A stretch of 21,504 nt of DNA, taken from positions 1-21,504 of the forward strand of contig UQHV01000027.1 in assembly GCA_900540895.1 (NCBI GenBank), read 5' to 3'. The stretch's first letter is position 1. Each line of letters opens with the position of its first letter. The translations under genes were made by a program, and so were the position numbers. This document shows positions 21,385 to 21,504 of this stretch, piece after piece. The DNA comes from an uncultured Collinsella sp. Its GTDB lineage: Bacteria > Actinomycetota > Coriobacteriia > Coriobacteriales > Coriobacteriaceae. The notes below the pieces were generated by a model that made no database searches, was not told the DNA's origin, and saw nothing but the letters and a program-made list of their open reading frames with translations.

Positions 21385-21504
21385 CCTTCGGCAGCGATGG
21401 CAACGCCACAGGTACAAGCGCCACTTTAAGCCAGCCAAGGGAACACCGTTGTTTTGGCAACGACAGACACTATGACCCAATCCGAGGGCACTAAAAAGAT
21501 AGGA
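21385..21504. other. Non-coding right edge of the window
   Basis: No gene, promoter or RNA can be assigned here. Short frames on the minus strand overlap the element's right end and have no recognisable product. Confidence 0.4.

Overview
This 21.5 kb, high-GC window looks like the chromosome of a Coriobacteriia member (Actinomycetota), most likely Collinsella or a close relative. This is inferred from a dnaK-grpE-dnaJ-hspR heat-shock operon, the NiaR/nad cluster, GC-rich codon use with CGC arginine codons, and the intergenic repeats; no rRNA or tRNA is present to confirm it. Twenty-one protein genes can be supported.

Region 1 (1-4600, minus strand): chaperone operon dnaK-grpE-dnaJ-hspR, read right to left. 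The dnaJ product lacks the zinc-finger domain. Two strong hairpins lie between grpE and dnaJ and may lower dnaJ-hspR expression. HspR is the likely autoregulator.

Region 2 (4600-5395): an intergenic block with three tandem imperfect hairpins, a small 2[4Fe-4S] ferredoxin gene with its own promoter and terminator, and a 67-bp long-arm inverted repeat.

Region 3 (5396-9350, minus strand): NAD de novo operon nadA-nadB-nadC-niaR. A perfect 19-bp-arm dyad covers the nadA promoter and is the probable operator for the NiaR-type repressor encoded at the end of the same operon.

Region 4 (9555-12650): a LytTR response regulator and GHKL histidine kinase pair, a convergent gene for a protein resembling the uracil-DNA glycosylase fold but without its catalytic motifs, and a divergent thioredoxin gene.

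Region 5 (12650-18765): a nickel and [NiFe]-hydrogenase maturation block: a small helical protein of unknown function, NikR with a His/Cys-rich N-terminal extension, then hypF, hypC, hypD and hypE. HypF and HypE make the cyanide ligand, and HypC/HypD carry it with iron. hypA, hypB and the hydrogenase subunits are not in the window.

Region 6 (18871-21504): a HAD phosphatase, a second copy of the triple-hairpin repeat, and an IS110/IS1111-type insertion sequence. The transposase has foreign, AGG-rich codon use, is bracketed by 15-bp perfect inverted repeats, and is followed by about 300 bp of non-coding DNA with a repeated module and a strong terminator. That stretch is a candidate guide (bridge/seek) RNA locus. 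The most interesting signals are this RNA candidate, the two triple-hairpin arrays, the NiaR dyad, the degenerate glycosylase-like protein and the metal-binding extension of NikR.
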